A stretch of DNA of 64,000 nt from Litoditis marina (GCA_964036275.1 CAXIWQ010000247.1:1-64000); one strand, 5' to 3'; shown: positions 21,670 to 36,113, numbered from the stretch's first letter. Made by a program: numbers and translations. The notes: generated by a model from the letters alone, not told the origin.

Positions 21670-23483
21670 TCACCACCCTATAGATAATCGTGCTAAATGA
21701 CGTGACGGTACGGTACGGTACGTGACTTTGAGTTGAACGATGAGCACTAACCAGTATGACCATTAATTGTGTCACTAAAATCTAAGGTCGCCGTGTCTAA
21801 GGAAAATCAATGCTATCGATTTATTGATTTTTTAAGGCCTTAAGTTGGAGAGCGAATTTTCGGAGATACTCCACATGAAAGCCTGTATTCTGAATTTGAT
21901 TGTTTCTGTCGAGCGCTTTTTGCCGGAAACGTTTCCGGAAACAGTTACATGAATTAGAAAAATGTACACATTTTTGCTATTTTCATTCCTCATACCGTCC
22001 ATGTTGATGATATGACCTTAAAATTTCTGGCTGGTTGAACTCTCCAGAAGTCCCTTCTTTTGGCTCAATATCATGGAAAATTTCGCAACCTCCTCCGGAT
22101 TTGAGAAATTTCCGGAACATTTTGAGATTTCCGAACTGTTTTAAAATGGTCCTCATCTGTTCATATTGTGACACAAGATGTGTCATAACCTACTGAGTAT
22201 ACATTCGCAATATGAGAGATCAGAGATCAAGTATCGATTTTTGGTGATCTCCGTTATGAAACATAGTATCTCATAAATGAGGCTACAAAAGAAGGTTCCC
22301 ATTGACCATTTGTCCTCTAATTTTTATATTGAATAGAGTTGATTGTCAGGTACTTTACTTCTCAAGCAATGAACATTATATCATAGAACGGGTACTCTTT
22401 AAGCGTTGATAAAAATCAACAAAAAATTTCATTCATTTCGGTGGGGCACATGTTCAAAATGTGATTGAATCTCTGAGATTTGTGTATAAGATGCGCAAAA
22501 AAAATTGAAACAATTTGTATGTGACAGATTTTTGAATTTCTCAAAAATAATTTTTTAAGACGTTTTTTTAGAAAAAAGTGAAACAGCCAAACTCATGCAG
22601 TATGACCCAAATTCTGTCCATAGACGAAGGTCAATAGACCGGCAAATATTGTAAAAAATCAAGCAAAACCATTCAGCCGTTCTCGAGTTATTCAAGTTTT
22701 AAAAGTTCAACCCGTACTACATACGGCGCAAATAGGCTCACTTTTAAGCTACCCCGGACTCAACATTTTCCCACGCTTCTCCTGACCGTCTAAATGATCG
22801 GAATGACTTGAAACTCATAGGGCAGGACCAGTATTGGATAGAGATTGTACTGTCAGAACATTAAGGTCAAATGTCAATTATTGATTTTTTTAGCGCAATA
22901 AATATGATTTTGGCCTAAAATCGTTGTGAAGATAGATGTAATTTCAAATTTAGTGGCGTTGTATTCCACTACTCATGAACAACTCAAAAAATCAAACACG
23001 GGATACATCGGAGCAAAATGAACCAAGTTACAATAGTTTTAAGTTTCAAGATCAAACCATCAATTGATGACGTCACATACCAAGCATTTCACTAGCAAAA
23101 AAGTCAAGTTCTTTCGAATAACTTCTTTCAGGCTCCTAACGATCGCAACACGTAATGTATAGTCATAAGTGAAGATTATATGAATTCTTAGTAACGACGA
23201 GTAATATTCAGAATATCAGAAGACGTCAAATACAAACACGGCAATAGAGTATGGAAACTCTCAGAACAAGTACCATTAGTGACAACAATGTCATGACGAC
23301 AATGTTTCACGATGTAACGTCAAAGATATATAGGATTCTGAAGGCCAGAAGACGTCACAACCCAAGTTGTCATGGAACCAAAAAAGTTAATCTAAACAAC
23401 TTGAAATGACTACACGCGTGGGGGGTCTGGGGGGTCTCCCCCCAGCTAGACGGGCACGCGGCGTGAGCCGCGTGACCGGCTAG
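21670..23483 (+). repeat. A unit 14, complete partner of the truncated copy, arm T2
   Basis: 1,814 bp. The left part repeats unit 13. The DR1 is degraded (AGGTCAAATGTCA near 22865); CRE at 23068. The middle has GGGTACTCTTTAAGCG where other units have GTGTTCTGTAAGCG. Terminal palindrome 23446-23483. Confidence 0.95.
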
Positions 23484-25313
23484 TCACCACCCTATACATA
23501 ATCGTGCTAAATGACGTAACGGTACGGTACGGTACGGTACGGGATCCACTTTTTAACGATAACGACTAACCATCATGACCATCAATTATGTCACTAAAAT
23601 CTAAGGTCGCGGTGTCTAAGGAAAATCAATGCTATCGATTTATTGATTTTTTAAGGCCTTAAGTTGGAGAGCGAAATTTCAGAGATACTCCACATGAAAG
23701 CCTGTATTCTGAAGTTGATTGTTTCTGTCGAATGTTTTTTGCCGGAAACGTTTCCGGAAACAGTTACATGAATTAGAAAAAAGTACAATTTTTTGCTAAT
23801 TTCATTCCTCATACCGCCCATGTTGATGATATGACTTTAAAATTTCTGGCTGGTTGAACTCTCCAGAAGTCCCTTCTATTGGCTCAATATCGTGGAAAAT
23901 TTCGCAACATCCTCCGGATTTGAGAAATTTTCGGAACATTTTGAGATTTCCGAACTGTTTTAAAATGGTCCTCACCTGTTCATATTGTGACAGAAGATGT
24001 GTCATGGCCTATTGAGTATACATTTGTGATATGAAAGATCAAAGATCGAGTATCGATTTTTGGTGATCTCCGTCATGAAATGTAGTACCTCATAAATGAG
24101 GCTACAAAAGAAGGTTCCCATAAACTATTTGTCTTCTAATTTTCACAGTGTATAGAGTTGATTGTCAGGTACTCTACTTCATAAGTAATAAACATTATAG
24201 CATATAACGGGTGTTCTGTAAGCGTCGATAAAAATTAACAAAAAATTTCATTCATTTTGGTGGGGCACATGTTCAAAATATGATTGAATCTCTGAGATTT
24301 GTGTATAGGATGCGCATAAAAAATTAAAACAATTTGTATGTAACAGATTTTTGAATTTCTCAAAAATAATTTTTTAAGACGGTTTTTTAGAAAAAAGTGA
24401 AACAGCCAAACTCAAGCAGTATGACCCAAATTTTGTCCATAGACGGAGGGTAATAGACCGGCAAACATTGTGAAAAATTAAGCGAAACCATTCAGCCGTT
24501 CTCGAGTTATTCAAGTTTTAAAAGTCCAACCCGTACTATATACGGCGCAAATAGGCTCACTTTTAAGCTACCTCGGACTCAACGTTTTCCCACGCCTCTC
24601 CTGATCGTCTAAATGATCGGAACGACTTGAAACTCATAGGACAGGACCAGTATTGAATAAAGATTGTACTGCCAAAGCATTAAGGTCAAAGGTCAATTAT
24701 TGATTTTTTTAGCGCAATAAATATGATTTTGGCCTAAAACTGCTATGGAAATAGATGTAACTCCAAATTTAGTGTCGTTGTATTCCACTACTTATGAACA
24801 ACGCAAAAAGTCAAACACGGGGTACATTGGGAAAAAATGAACCAAGTTACAGTAGTTTTAAGTTTCAAGATCAAACCATCAATTGATGACGTCACATACC
24901 AATCATTTCACTAGCAAAAAAGTCAAGTTCTTTGAAATGGTTTCTTTTGGGCTTCAAGCTATTGCAAACCGTAGATCATACTCACACGTGAATACTTTAT
25001 GAATTCTAAGCAACGACGAGTAATATTCAGAATGTCAGAAGACGTCAGAAATGAACTTCGTTCAAACTTTCTGAAACTCTCAGAACAAGGAGAAAAGAGT
25101 CCAACAATGTTACGATTACATTGTTTCACGAAGTAACGATCACGTCAGATAAGATTCTGAAGGCCAGATGACGTCAAGTCGTCAAACTACTCGAAGCTGT
25201 TTGAAACGTTCAAAAAAAAGTAAGAAACGTGTTAACAACTGTAAGTAAAGTTGCAAAACATAGCTAACATGCACGCTAGACGGGCACGCGGCGTGAGCCG
25301 CGTGACCGGCTAG
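23484..25313 (+). repeat. A unit 15, arm T1
   Basis: 1,830 bp. It has four ACGGT pentamers near 23519-23541 and the GGATCCAC cassette. One unit-specific change is GAATGTTTTTTGCCGG for GAGCGCTTTTTGCCGG. DR1 at 24683, CRE at 24887. The T1 arm resembles unit 7 (AGATGACGTCAAG) although the left half does not, which shows its mosaic origin. Confidence 0.95.
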
Positions 25314-27133
25314 TCACCACCCTATACATAATCGTGTAAACTGACGTAACGGTACGGTACGGGATCCACTTTTTAACGATAGCGACCTAACAGTATGACC
25401 ATCAATTATGTCACTAAAATCTAAGGTCGCGGTGTCTAAGGAAAATCAATGCTATCGATTTATTGATTTTTTAAGGCCTTAAGATGGAGAGCAAAATTTC
25501 GGAGATACTCCACATGAAAGCCTGTATTCTGAAGCCAAATGTTTCCATCGAGCGCTTTTTGCCGGAAACGTTTCCGGAAACAGTTACATGAATTAGAAAA
25601 AAGTACAATTTTTTACTACTTTCATTCCTCATACCGCCCATGTTGATGATATGACCTTAAAATTTCTGGCTGGTTGAACTCTCCAGAAGTCCCTTCTTTT
25701 GACTCAATATCGTGGAAAATTTCGCAACTTCCTCCGGATTTGAGAAATTTCCGGAACTTTTTGAGATTTCCGAACTGTTTTAAAATGGTCCTCATCTGTT
25801 CATATTGTGATACAAGATGTGTCATGACCTACTGAGTATACATTCGCAATACGAGAGATCGAAGAGCGAGTATCGATTTTTGGTGATCTCCAGTATGAAG
25901 CGTAGTACCTCATAAATGAGGCTACAAAAGAAGGTTACCATCAATTATATGTCTTCAAATTTCTATACTGTATAGAGTTGATTGTCAGGTACTTTACTTC
26001 TCGAGCAATGAACAATACAGCATATAATGGGTGTTCTGTAAGCGTTGATAAAAATCAACAAAAAATTTCCTCCATTTTGGTGGGGCACATGTTCAAAATG
26101 TGATTGAATCTCTGAGATTTGTGTATAAGATGCGCATAAAAAATTAAAACAATTTGTATGTGACAGATTTTTGAATTTCTCAAAAATAATTTTTTAAGAC
26201 GTATTTTTAGAAAAAAATGAAACAGCCAAACTCATGCAGTATATGCCAAATTTTGTCCATAGACGAAGGTCAATAGACCGGCAAATATTGTGAAAAATAA
26301 AGGAAAACCATCCAGCCGTTCTCGAGTTATTCAAGTTTTAAAAGTCGAACCCGTACTATATACGGCGCAAATAGGCTCACTTTTAAGCTACCCTGGACTG
26401 AACATTTTCCCACGCCTCTCCTGATCGTCTAAATGATGGGAACGACTTGAAACTCATAGGACAGGACCAGTATTGGATAAAGATTGTACTGCCAGAACAT
26501 TAAGGTCAAAGGTCAATTATTGATTTTTTTAGCGCATTAAATATGATTTTGACCTAAAATCGTTGTGAAGATAGATGTGATTTCAAATTTAGTGGCGTTG
26601 TATTCCACTACTCATGAACAACTCGAAAAGCCAAACACGGGATACATCGGAGCAAAATGAACCAAGTTACAATAGTTTTAAGTTTCAAGATCAAACCATC
26701 AATTGATGACGTCACATACCAAGCATTTCACTAGCAAAAAAGTCAAGTTCTTTCGAATAACTTCTTTCAGGCTCCTAACGATCGCAACACGTAATGTATA
26801 GTCATAAGTGAAGATTATATGAATTGTAAGTAACGACGAGTAATATTCAGAATATCAGAAGACGTCAGAAATGAACTTCGTTCAAACTTTCTGAAACTCT
26901 CCGAACAAGTAGGAAAGACTCCAGAAATGTCACGACTACATTATTTCACGAAGTGACAATCACGTCAGATGAGACTCTGAAGGCCAAAAGACGTCATGTC
27001 GTCAAACTACTCGAAACTGTTTGAAACGTTCAAAAATAAGTAAGTAACGTGGTAACAACTTCAAATAAAGTTGCAAAACATAGCCAACATGCACGCTAGA
27101 CGGGCACGCGGCGTGAGCCGCGTGACCGGCTAG
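25314..27133 (+). repeat. A unit 16, arm T1
   Basis: 1,820 bp. GGATCCAC cassette. The region before the 3' arm (TTCGAATAACTTCTTTCAGG, ACGATCGCAACACG) is the version normally joined to T2 arms, but here it runs into a T1 arm, a second clear recombinant. DR1 at 26503, CRE at 26707. Confidence 0.95.
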
Positions 27134-28958
27134 TCACCACCCTATAGATAATTCGACTAAATGACGTAACGGTACGGTACGGTACGGGATCCACTTTTTA
27201 ACGATAGCGACCTAACAGTATGGCCATCAATTATGTCACTAAAATTTAAGGTCGCGGTGTCTAAGGAAAATCAATGCTATCGATTTATTGATTTTTTAAG
27301 GCCTTAAGATGGAGAGCGAATTTTTGGAGATACTCCACATGAAAGCCTGTATTCAGAAGACAAATGTTTCCATCGAGCGCTTTTTGCCGGAAATGTTTCC
27401 GGAAACAGTTACATGAATTAGAAAAAAGTACAATTTTTTGCTACTTTCATTCCTCATACCGCCCATGTTGATGATATGACCTTAAAATTTCTGGCTGGTT
27501 GAACTCTCCAGAAGTCCCTTCTTTTGGCTCAATATCGTGGAAAATTTCGCAACATCCTCCGGATTTGAGAAATTTCCGGAACATTTTGAGATTTCCGAAC
27601 TGTTTTAAAATGGTCCTCATCTGTTCATATGGTGGCACAAAATGTGTCATGACCTACTGAGTATACATTCGCAATATGAGAGATCAAAGATCAAGTATCG
27701 ATTTTTGGTGATCTCCAGTATGAAACGTAGTACCTCATAAATGAGGCTACAAAAGAAGGTTCCCATGAACCATTTGTCTTCTAATTCCTACACTGTATAG
27801 AGTTGATTGTCAGGTAGTCAATTTTATAAGCAATAAGCATTATATCATATGACTGGTGTTCTGTAAGCGTTGATAAAAGTTAACAGAAAATTTCATTCAT
27901 TTTGGTGGGGCACATGTTCAAAATGTGATTGAATTTCTGAGATTTGTGTATAGGATGCGCATAAAGAATTGAAACAATTTGTATGTGACAGATTTTTGAA
28001 TTTCTCAAAAATAATTTTTTGAGACGGTTTTTTAGAAAAAAGTGAAACAGCCAAACTCATGCAGTATGACCCAAATTTCGTCCATAGACGAAGGTCAATA
28101 GACCGGCAAATAATCTGAAAAATTAGGCAAAACCATTCAGCCGTTCTCGAGTTATTCAAATTTTAAGAGTCCAACCCGTACTATATACGGCGCAAATAGG
28201 CTCACTTTTAAGCTACCTCGGACTCAACATTTTCCCACGCCTCTCCTGACCGTCTAAATGATGGGAACGACTTGAAACTCATAGGACAGGACCAGTATTG
28301 AATAAAGATTGTACTGCCAGATCATTAAGGTCAAAGGTCAACTATTGATTTTTTTTAGCGCAATAAATATGATTTTGGCCTAAAACTGCTATGGAAATAG
28401 ATGTGATTTCAAATTTAGTGTCGTTGTATTCCACTACTCATGAACAACTCAAAAAATCAAACACGGGATACATCGGAGCAAAATGAACCAAGTTACAGTA
28501 GTTTTAAGTTTCAAGATCAAACCATCAATTGATGACGTCACGTACCAAGCATTTCACTAGCAAAAAAGTCGAGTTCTTTCGAATAGTTTATTTCAGGCTC
28601 CTAACTACCGCAACACGTAATGTATACTCAAACGTGAAGACTGTATGAATTCTAAGCAACGACGAGTAATATTCAGAATGTCAGAAGACGTCAGAAATGA
28701 ACTTCGTTCAAACTTTCTGAAACTCTCAGAACAAGTAGGAAAGAGTCCAAAAATGTTACGACTGCATTGTTTCACAAAGTGACGATCACGTTAGATAAGA
28801 TTCTGAAGGCCAGAAGACGTCAAGTCGTCAAACTACTCAAAGCAGTTTGAAACGTTCAAAAAAAGTAAGAAACGTGGTAACAACTCTAAATTAAGGTGCA
28901 AAACATATCTAACATGCACGCTAGACGGGCACGCGGCGTGAGCCGCGTGACCGGCTAG
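27134..28958 (+). repeat. A unit 17, arm T1
   Basis: 1,825 bp. GGATCCAC cassette after three or four ACGGT pentamers. The CCGG palindrome is altered (GCCGGAAATGTTTCCGG). DR1 at 28328, CRE at 28533 within GACGTCACGTACC. Terminal palindrome 28921-28958. Confidence 0.95.
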
Positions 28959-30794
28959 TCACCACCCTATACATAACTCGACTAAATGACGTGACGGGAC
29001 GGGACGGGACGGGACGGTACGAGACCATGACCTGAACGATGAGCACTAACCAGTATGACCATCAATTATGTCACTAAAATCTAAGGTCGTGGTGTCTAAG
29101 GAAAATCAATGCTATCGATTTATTGATTTTTTAAGGCCTTAAGTTGGAGAGTGAAATTTTGGAGATACTCCACATGAAAGCCTGTATTCTGAAGACAAAT
29201 GTTTTCATCGAGCGCTTTTTGCCGGAAACGTTTCCGGAAACAGTTACATGAATTAGAAAAAAGTGTAAATTTTTGCTACTTTCATTCCTCATACCGCGTA
29301 TGTTGTAGATATGACCTTAAAATTTCTGGCTGGTTGAACTCTCCAGAAGTCCCTTCTATTGGCTCAGTATCGTTGAAAATTTCGCAACATCCTCCGGATT
29401 TGAGAAATTTCCGGAACATTTTGAGATTTCCGAACTGTTTTAAAATGGTCCTCATTTGTTCATATTGTGACACAAGATGTGTCATGACCTACTGAGTATA
29501 CATTCGCAATTTGAGAGATCAAAGATCGAGTATCGATTTTTGGTGATCTCCGTTATGAAACATAGTACCTCATAAATGAGGCTACAAAAGAAGGTTCCCA
29601 TCAATTATATGTCTTCAAATTTCTATACTGTATAGAGTTGATTGTCAGGTACTTTACTTCTCGAGCAATGAACAATACAGCATATAATGGGTGTTCTGTA
29701 AGCGTTGATAAAAATCAACAAAAACTTTCCTCCATTTTGGTGGGGCACATGTTCAAAATGTGATTGAATTTCTGAGATTTGTGTATAAGATGCGCATGAA
29801 GAATTGAAACAGTTTGTATGTGACAGATTTTTGAATTTCTCAAAAATAATTTTTTAAGACGTTTTTTTAGAAAAAAGTGAAACAGCCAAACTCATGCAGT
29901 ATGACCCAAATTTTGTCCATAGACGAAGGTCAATAGACCGGCAAATATTGTGAAAAATTAGGCAAAACCATTCGGCCGTTCTCGAGATATTCAAGTTTTG
30001 AAAGTCTAACCCGTACTATATACGGCGCAAATAGGCTCACTTTTAAGCTACCTCGGACTCAACATTTTCCCACGCCTCTCCTGACCGTCTGAATGATCGG
30101 AACGACTTGAAACTCATAGGACAGGACCAGTATTGAATAAAGATTGTACTGCCAGAGCATTAAGGTCAAAGGTCAACTATTGATTTTTTTAGCGCAATAA
30201 ATACGATTTTGGCCTAAAATTGCTACGGAAATAGATGTAACTTCAAACTTAGTGTCATTGTATTCCACTACTCATGAACAACTCAAAAAATCAAACACGG
30301 GATACATCGGAGAAAAATGAACCAAGTTACAGTAGTTTTAAGTTTCAAGATCAAACCATCAATTGATGACGTCACATACCAAGCATTTCACTAGCAAAAA
30401 AGTCAAGTTCTTTTTAATAGTGTATTTTAAGCTTGAAGCTACTGCAAACCGTAAATCATACCTACACGTGAAGACTATATGAATTCTAAGTAACGACGAG
30501 TAATATTCAGAAGGCTAGAAGACGTCAGAAATGAACTTCGTTCAAACTTTCTGAAACTCTCCGAACAAGTAGGAAAGAGTCCAAAAATGTTACGATCACA
30601 TTGTTTCACGAAGTGACGATCACGTTAGATAAGATTCTGAAGGCCAGAAGACGTCAAGTCGTCAAACTACTCAAAGCAGTTTGAAACGTTCAAAAAAAAG
30701 TAAGAAACGTGATGAACAACTTCAAATAAAGTTGCAAAACATAGCTAACATGCACGCTAGACGGGCACGCGGCGTGAGCCGCGTGACCGGCTAG
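28959..30794 (+). repeat. A unit 18, arm T1
   Basis: 1,836 bp, the longest unit. The pentamer run is mainly ACGGG (four copies, about 28994-29014) then ACGGT. The middle (CTCGAGCAATGAACAATACAG) matches units 16 and 24. DR1 at 30163, CRE at 30367. Confidence 0.95.
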
Positions 30795-32609
30795 TCACCA
30801 CCCTATACATAATCGTGTAAACTGACGTGACCGGGACGGGACCCTGACCTGAACGATGAGCACTAACCAGTATGACCATCAATTGTGTCACTAAAATCTA
30901 AGGTCGCGGTGTCTAAGGAAATCAATGCTATCGATTTATTGATTTTTTAAGGCCTTAAGGTTGGACAGTGAAATTTCGGAGATATTGCACATGAAAGCCT
31001 GTATTCTGAAGTTGATTGTTTCTGTCGAGCGCTTTTTGCCGGAAACGTTTCCGGAAACAGTTACATGAATTAGAAAAAAGTACAATTTTTTACTACTTTC
31101 ATTCTCATACCGCCCATGTTGATGATATGACCTCAAAATTTTTGACTGGTTGAACTCTCCAGAAGTCCCTTCTATTGGCTCAATATCGTGGAAAATTTCG
31201 CAACTTCCTCCGGATTTGAGAAATTTCCGGAACTTTTTGAGATTTCCGAACTGTTTTAAAATGGTCCTCATCTGTTCATATTGTGACACAAGATGTGTCA
31301 GGACCTACTAACTATACATTTGCAATATGAAAGATCAAAGATCAAGTATCGATTTTTGGTGATCTCCAGTATGAAACATAGTACCTCATAAATGAGGCTA
31401 CAAAAGAAGGTTTCCATGAACCATTTGTCCTCCGATTTCTATATTGTATAGAGTTGATTGTCAGGTACTCAACTTCATAAGCAATAAACATTATCGCATA
31501 TAACGGGTGTTCTGTAAGCGTCGATAAAAATCAACAAAAAATTTCATTCATTTTGGTGGGGCATATCTTCAAAATGTGAATGAACTTCTGAGATTTGTGT
31601 ATAAGATGCGCATGAAGAATTAAAACAATTTGTATGTAACAGATTTTTTGAATTTCTCAAAAATAATTTTTTAAGACTGTTTTTAGAAAAAAGTGAAACA
31701 GCGAAACTCATGCAGTATGACCCAAATTTTGTCCATAGACGGAGGTCAATATACCGGCAAATATTGTGAAAAATTAGCAAAACCATACAGCCGTTCTCGA
31801 GTTATTCAAGTTTTAAAAGTCCAACCCGTACTATATACGGCGCAAATAGGCTCATTTTTAAGCTACCTTGGACTGAACATTTTCCCACGCCTCTCCTGAT
31901 CGTCTAAATGATCGGAATGACTTGAAACTCATAGGATAGGACCAGTATTAGATAAAGATTGTACTGCCAGAGCATTAAGGTCAAAGGTCAACTATTGATT
32001 TTTTAAGCGCAATAAATATGATTTTGTGCTAAAATCGTTACGGATACAGATGTAATTTCAAATTTAGTGTCATTGTGTTCCACTACTCATGAACAACTCA
32101 GAAAGTCAAACACGAGGCAGATCGGAAAAAAATGAACCAAATTATAGTAGTTTTAAGTTTCAAGATCAAACCATCAATTGATGACGTCACATACCAATCA
32201 TTTCACCAGCAAAAAAGTCAAGTTCTTTGAAATAGTTTCTCTCGGGCTTCAAGCTATTGCAAACCGTAGATCATACTCATACGTGAATACTGTATGAATT
32301 CTAAGCAACGACGAGTAATATTCAGAATGTCAGAAGACGTCAGAAATGAACTTCGTTCAAACTTTCTGAAACTCTCAGAACAAGGAGAAAAGAGTCCAAC
32401 AATGTTACGATTACATTGTTTCACGAAGTCACGATCACGTCAGATAAGATTCTGAAGGCCAGATGACGTCAAGTTATCAAACTACTCGAAGCTGTTTGAA
32501 ACGTTCAAAAAAAAGTAAGAAACGTGTTAACAACTTTAAATAAGTTGCAAAACATAGCTAACATGCACGCTAGACGGGCACGCGGGTCGTGAGCCGCGTG
32601 ACCGGCTAG
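30795..32609 (+). repeat. A unit 19, arm T1, many single-base indels
   Basis: 1,815 bp. Most of it follows unit 7/27, with a different 5' cassette and TTGATTG block. One-base differences in runs are frequent (AAGGAAATC, CATTCTCATACC, AAATTAGCAAAACC). The terminal palindrome has a 2-base insertion in its left arm (GCGGGTCGTGAGCC). DR1 at 31978, CRE at 32182. Confidence 0.94.
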
Positions 32610-34292
32610 TCACCACCCTATAGATAATCGTGCTAAATGACGTGACGTAACGTACGAGACCATGACCTGAACGATGAGTAGTAACCAGCATGACCATCAA
32701 TTATGTCACTAAAATCTAAGGTCGTGGTGTCTAAGGAAAATCAATGCTATCGATTTATTGATTTTTTAAGGCCCTAAGTTGGACAGTGAAATTTCGGAGA
32801 TACTGCCCATGAAAGCCTGTATTCTGAAGTTGATTGTTTCTGTCGAGCGCTTTTTGCCGGAAACGTTTCCGGAAAGAGTTACATGAATTAGAAAAAAGTA
32901 TAATTTTTTGCTACTTTCATTCCTCATACCGCGTATGTTGTAGATATGACCGTAAAATTTCTGGCTGGTTCAACTCTCCAGAAGTCCCCTTCTATTGGCT
33001 CAGTATCGTTGGAAATTCGCAACATCCTCCGGATTTGAGAAATTTCCGGAACATTTTGAGATTTCCGAACTGTTTTAAAATGGTCCTCATCTGTTTCATA
33101 TTGTGACACAAGATGTGTCATGACCTACTGAGTATACATTCGCAATATGAAAGATCAAAGATCAAGTATCGATTTTTGGTGATCTCTGATATGAAACATA
33201 GTACCAATGAGGCTACGAAAGAAGGTTCCCATGAACTGTTTGTCTTCTAATTTTTACAGTGTATAGAGTTGATTGTCAGGTACTCTACTTTATGAGTAAT
33301 AAACATTATCGCATATAACGGGTGTTCTGTAAGCGTCGATAAAAATCAACAAAAAATTTCATTCATTTCAGTGGGGCACATGTTCAAAATGTGATTGAAT
33401 CTCTGAGATTTGTGTATAAGATGCGCATAGAGAATTGAAACGATTTGTATGTAACAGATTTTTGAATTTCTCAAAAATAATTTTTTAAGACGGTTTTTTA
33501 GAAAAAAGTGAAACAGCCAAACTCATGCAGTTTGACCCAAATTTTGTCCATAGACGAAGGTCAATAGACCGGCAAATAGTGTGAAAAATTAAGCAAAACC
33601 ATCCAGCCGTTCAAGAGTTATTCAAGTTTTAAAAGTCAAACCCGTACTATATACGGCGCAAATAGGCTCACTTTTAAGCTACCTCGAACTCAACATTTTC
33701 CCACGCCTCTCCTGATCGTTTAAATGATCGGAACGACTTGAAACTCATAGGACAGGACCAGTATTGAATAAAGATTGTACTGCCAGAGCATTAAGATCAA
33801 AGGTTAACTATTGATTTTTTTAGCGCAATAAATATGATTTTGGCCTAAAATTGCTATGGAAACAGGTTGTAACTTCAAACTTAGTGTCATTGTATTCCAC
33901 TACTCATGAACAACTCGAAAAGTCAAACACGGGGTACATCGGAGAGAAATGAGCCAAGTTACAGTAGTTTTAAGTTTCAAGATCAAACCATCAATTGATG
34001 ACGTCACATACCAAGCATTTCACTAGCAAAAAAGTCAAGTTCTTTTTAATAGTTCCTCTTGGGCTCTAAGCTATTGCAAACCGTAGATCATACTCATAGG
34101 TGAAGACTATATGAATTCTAAGTAACGACGAGTAATATTCAGAAGGCTAGAAGACGTCAAATACAAACAATGCCATAGAGTATTGAAACTCTCAGAACAA
34201 GTACCGTTGGTGACAACGATGTCATGACGACAATGTTTCACGATGTAACGTCAACGACACATAGGATTCTGAAGGCCAGAAGACGTCTCTAG
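32610..34292 (+). repeat. A unit 20, 3' hairpins deleted, arm T2 remnant
   Basis: 1,683 bp. The T2 arm breaks off after AGAAGACGTC (34287) and continues TCTAG then GCCACCCTATA. So the G6/C6 hairpin and terminal palindrome are gone while a CTAG (34289-34292) stands at the border. DR1 degraded (AGATCAAAGGTTA); CRE at 33999. Several single-base indels in runs. Confidence 0.92.
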
Positions 34293-36113
34293 GCCACCCT
34301 ATACATAATACGACTAAATGACGTGACGGTACATAACGGGATCCACTTTTTAAAGATAACGACTAACCAGTATGACCATCAATTATGTCACTAAAATCTA
34401 AGGTCGCGGTGTCTAAGGAAAATCAATGCTATCGATTTATTGATTTTTTAAGGCCTTAAGTAGGAGAGCAAAGTTTCGGAGATACTGTACATGAAAGCCT
34501 GTATTCTGAAGCCAAATGTTTCCATCGAGCGCTTTTTGCCGGAAACGTTTCCGGAAACAGTTACATGAATTAGAAAAAAGTACAATTTTTTGCTACTTTC
34601 ATTCCTCATACCGCCCATGTGGATGATATGACCTTAAAATTTCTGGCTGGTTGAACTCTCCAGAAGTCCCTTCGTTTGGCTCAATATCGTGGAAAATTTC
34701 GCAACTTCCTCCGGATTTGAGAAATTTCCGGAACTTTTTGAGATTTCCGAACTGTTTTAAAATGGTCCTCATCTGTTCATATTGTGACACAAGATGTGTC
34801 ATGACCTACCGAGTATACATTTGTAATATGAAAGATCAGAGATCAAGTATCGATTTTTGGTGATCTCTGTTATGAAATGTAGTACCTCATAAATGAGGCT
34901 ACAAAAGAAGGTTTCCATGAATTATTTGTCTTCTAATTTCTATAGTGTATAGAGTTGATTGTCAGGTACTCAACTTTATAAGCAATAAACATTCTATCAT
35001 GTGATGGGTGTTCTGTGAGCGTTGATAAAAATTAACAGAAAATTTCATTCATTTCGGTGGGGCACATGTTCAAAATGTGATTGAATCTCTGAGATTTGTG
35101 TATAAGATGCGCATAGAGAATTAAAACAATTTGTATGTGACAGATTTTTGAATTTCTCAAAAATAATTTTTTAAAACGTTTTTTTTAGAAAAAAGTGAAA
35201 CAGCCAAACTTATGCAGTATGACCCAAATTTTGTCCATAGACGAAGGTCAATAGACCGGCAAACATTGTGAAAAATTAAGCAAAACCATTGAGTCGTTCT
35301 CGAGTTATTCAAGTTTTAAAAGTCAAACCCGTACTATATACGGCGCAAATAGGCTCACTTTTAAGCTACCTCGGACTCAACATTTTCCCACGCCTCTCCT
35401 GACCGTCTAAATGATCGGAACTACTTGAAACTCATAGGACAAGGACATGACCAGTATTGAATAAAGATTGTACTGCCAAAGCATTAAGGTCAAAGGTCAA
35501 CTATTGATTTTTTTAGCGCATTAAATATGATTTTGGCCTAAAATTGCTATGGAAATAGATGTAACTCCAAACTCAGTGTCATTGTATTCACTACTCATGA
35601 TCAACTCAAAAAGTCAAACACGGGGTACATCGGAGAAAATGAACCAAGTTACAGTAGTTTTAAATTTCAAGATCAAACCATCAATTGATGACGTCACACA
35701 CCAAGCATTTCACTAGCAAAAAAGTCAAGTTCTTTCGATAGTTTATTTCAGGCTCCTAACTATCGCAACACGTAATGTATAGTCATACGTGAAGATTATG
35801 TAAATTCTAAGCAACGACGAGTAATATTCAGAATGTCAGAAGACGTCAGAAATGAACTTCGTTCAAACTTTCTGAAACTCTCAGAACAAGTAGAAAAGAG
35901 TCCAAAAATGTTACGATTACATTGTTTCACGAAGTGACGATCACGTCAGATAAGATTCTGAAGGCCAGAAGACGTCAAGTCGTCAAACAACTCGAAGCTG
36001 TTTGAAACGTTCAAAAAAAAGTAAGTAACGTGGTAACAACTTTAAAAAAGGTGCAAAACATAGCTAACATGCACGCTAGACGGGCACGCGGCGAGAGCCG
36101 CGTGACCGGCTAG
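34293..36113 (+). repeat. A unit 21, arm T1, altered first bases
   Basis: 1,821 bp. It starts GCCACCCTATA, so the TC terminus is damaged by the event that removed the previous unit's end. It has a 7-base insertion in the GGACAGGACCAG motif near 35440 (GGACAAGGACATGACCAG). The terminal palindrome loop is GAGA instead of GTGA. DR1 at 35487, CRE at 35689. Confidence 0.94.
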
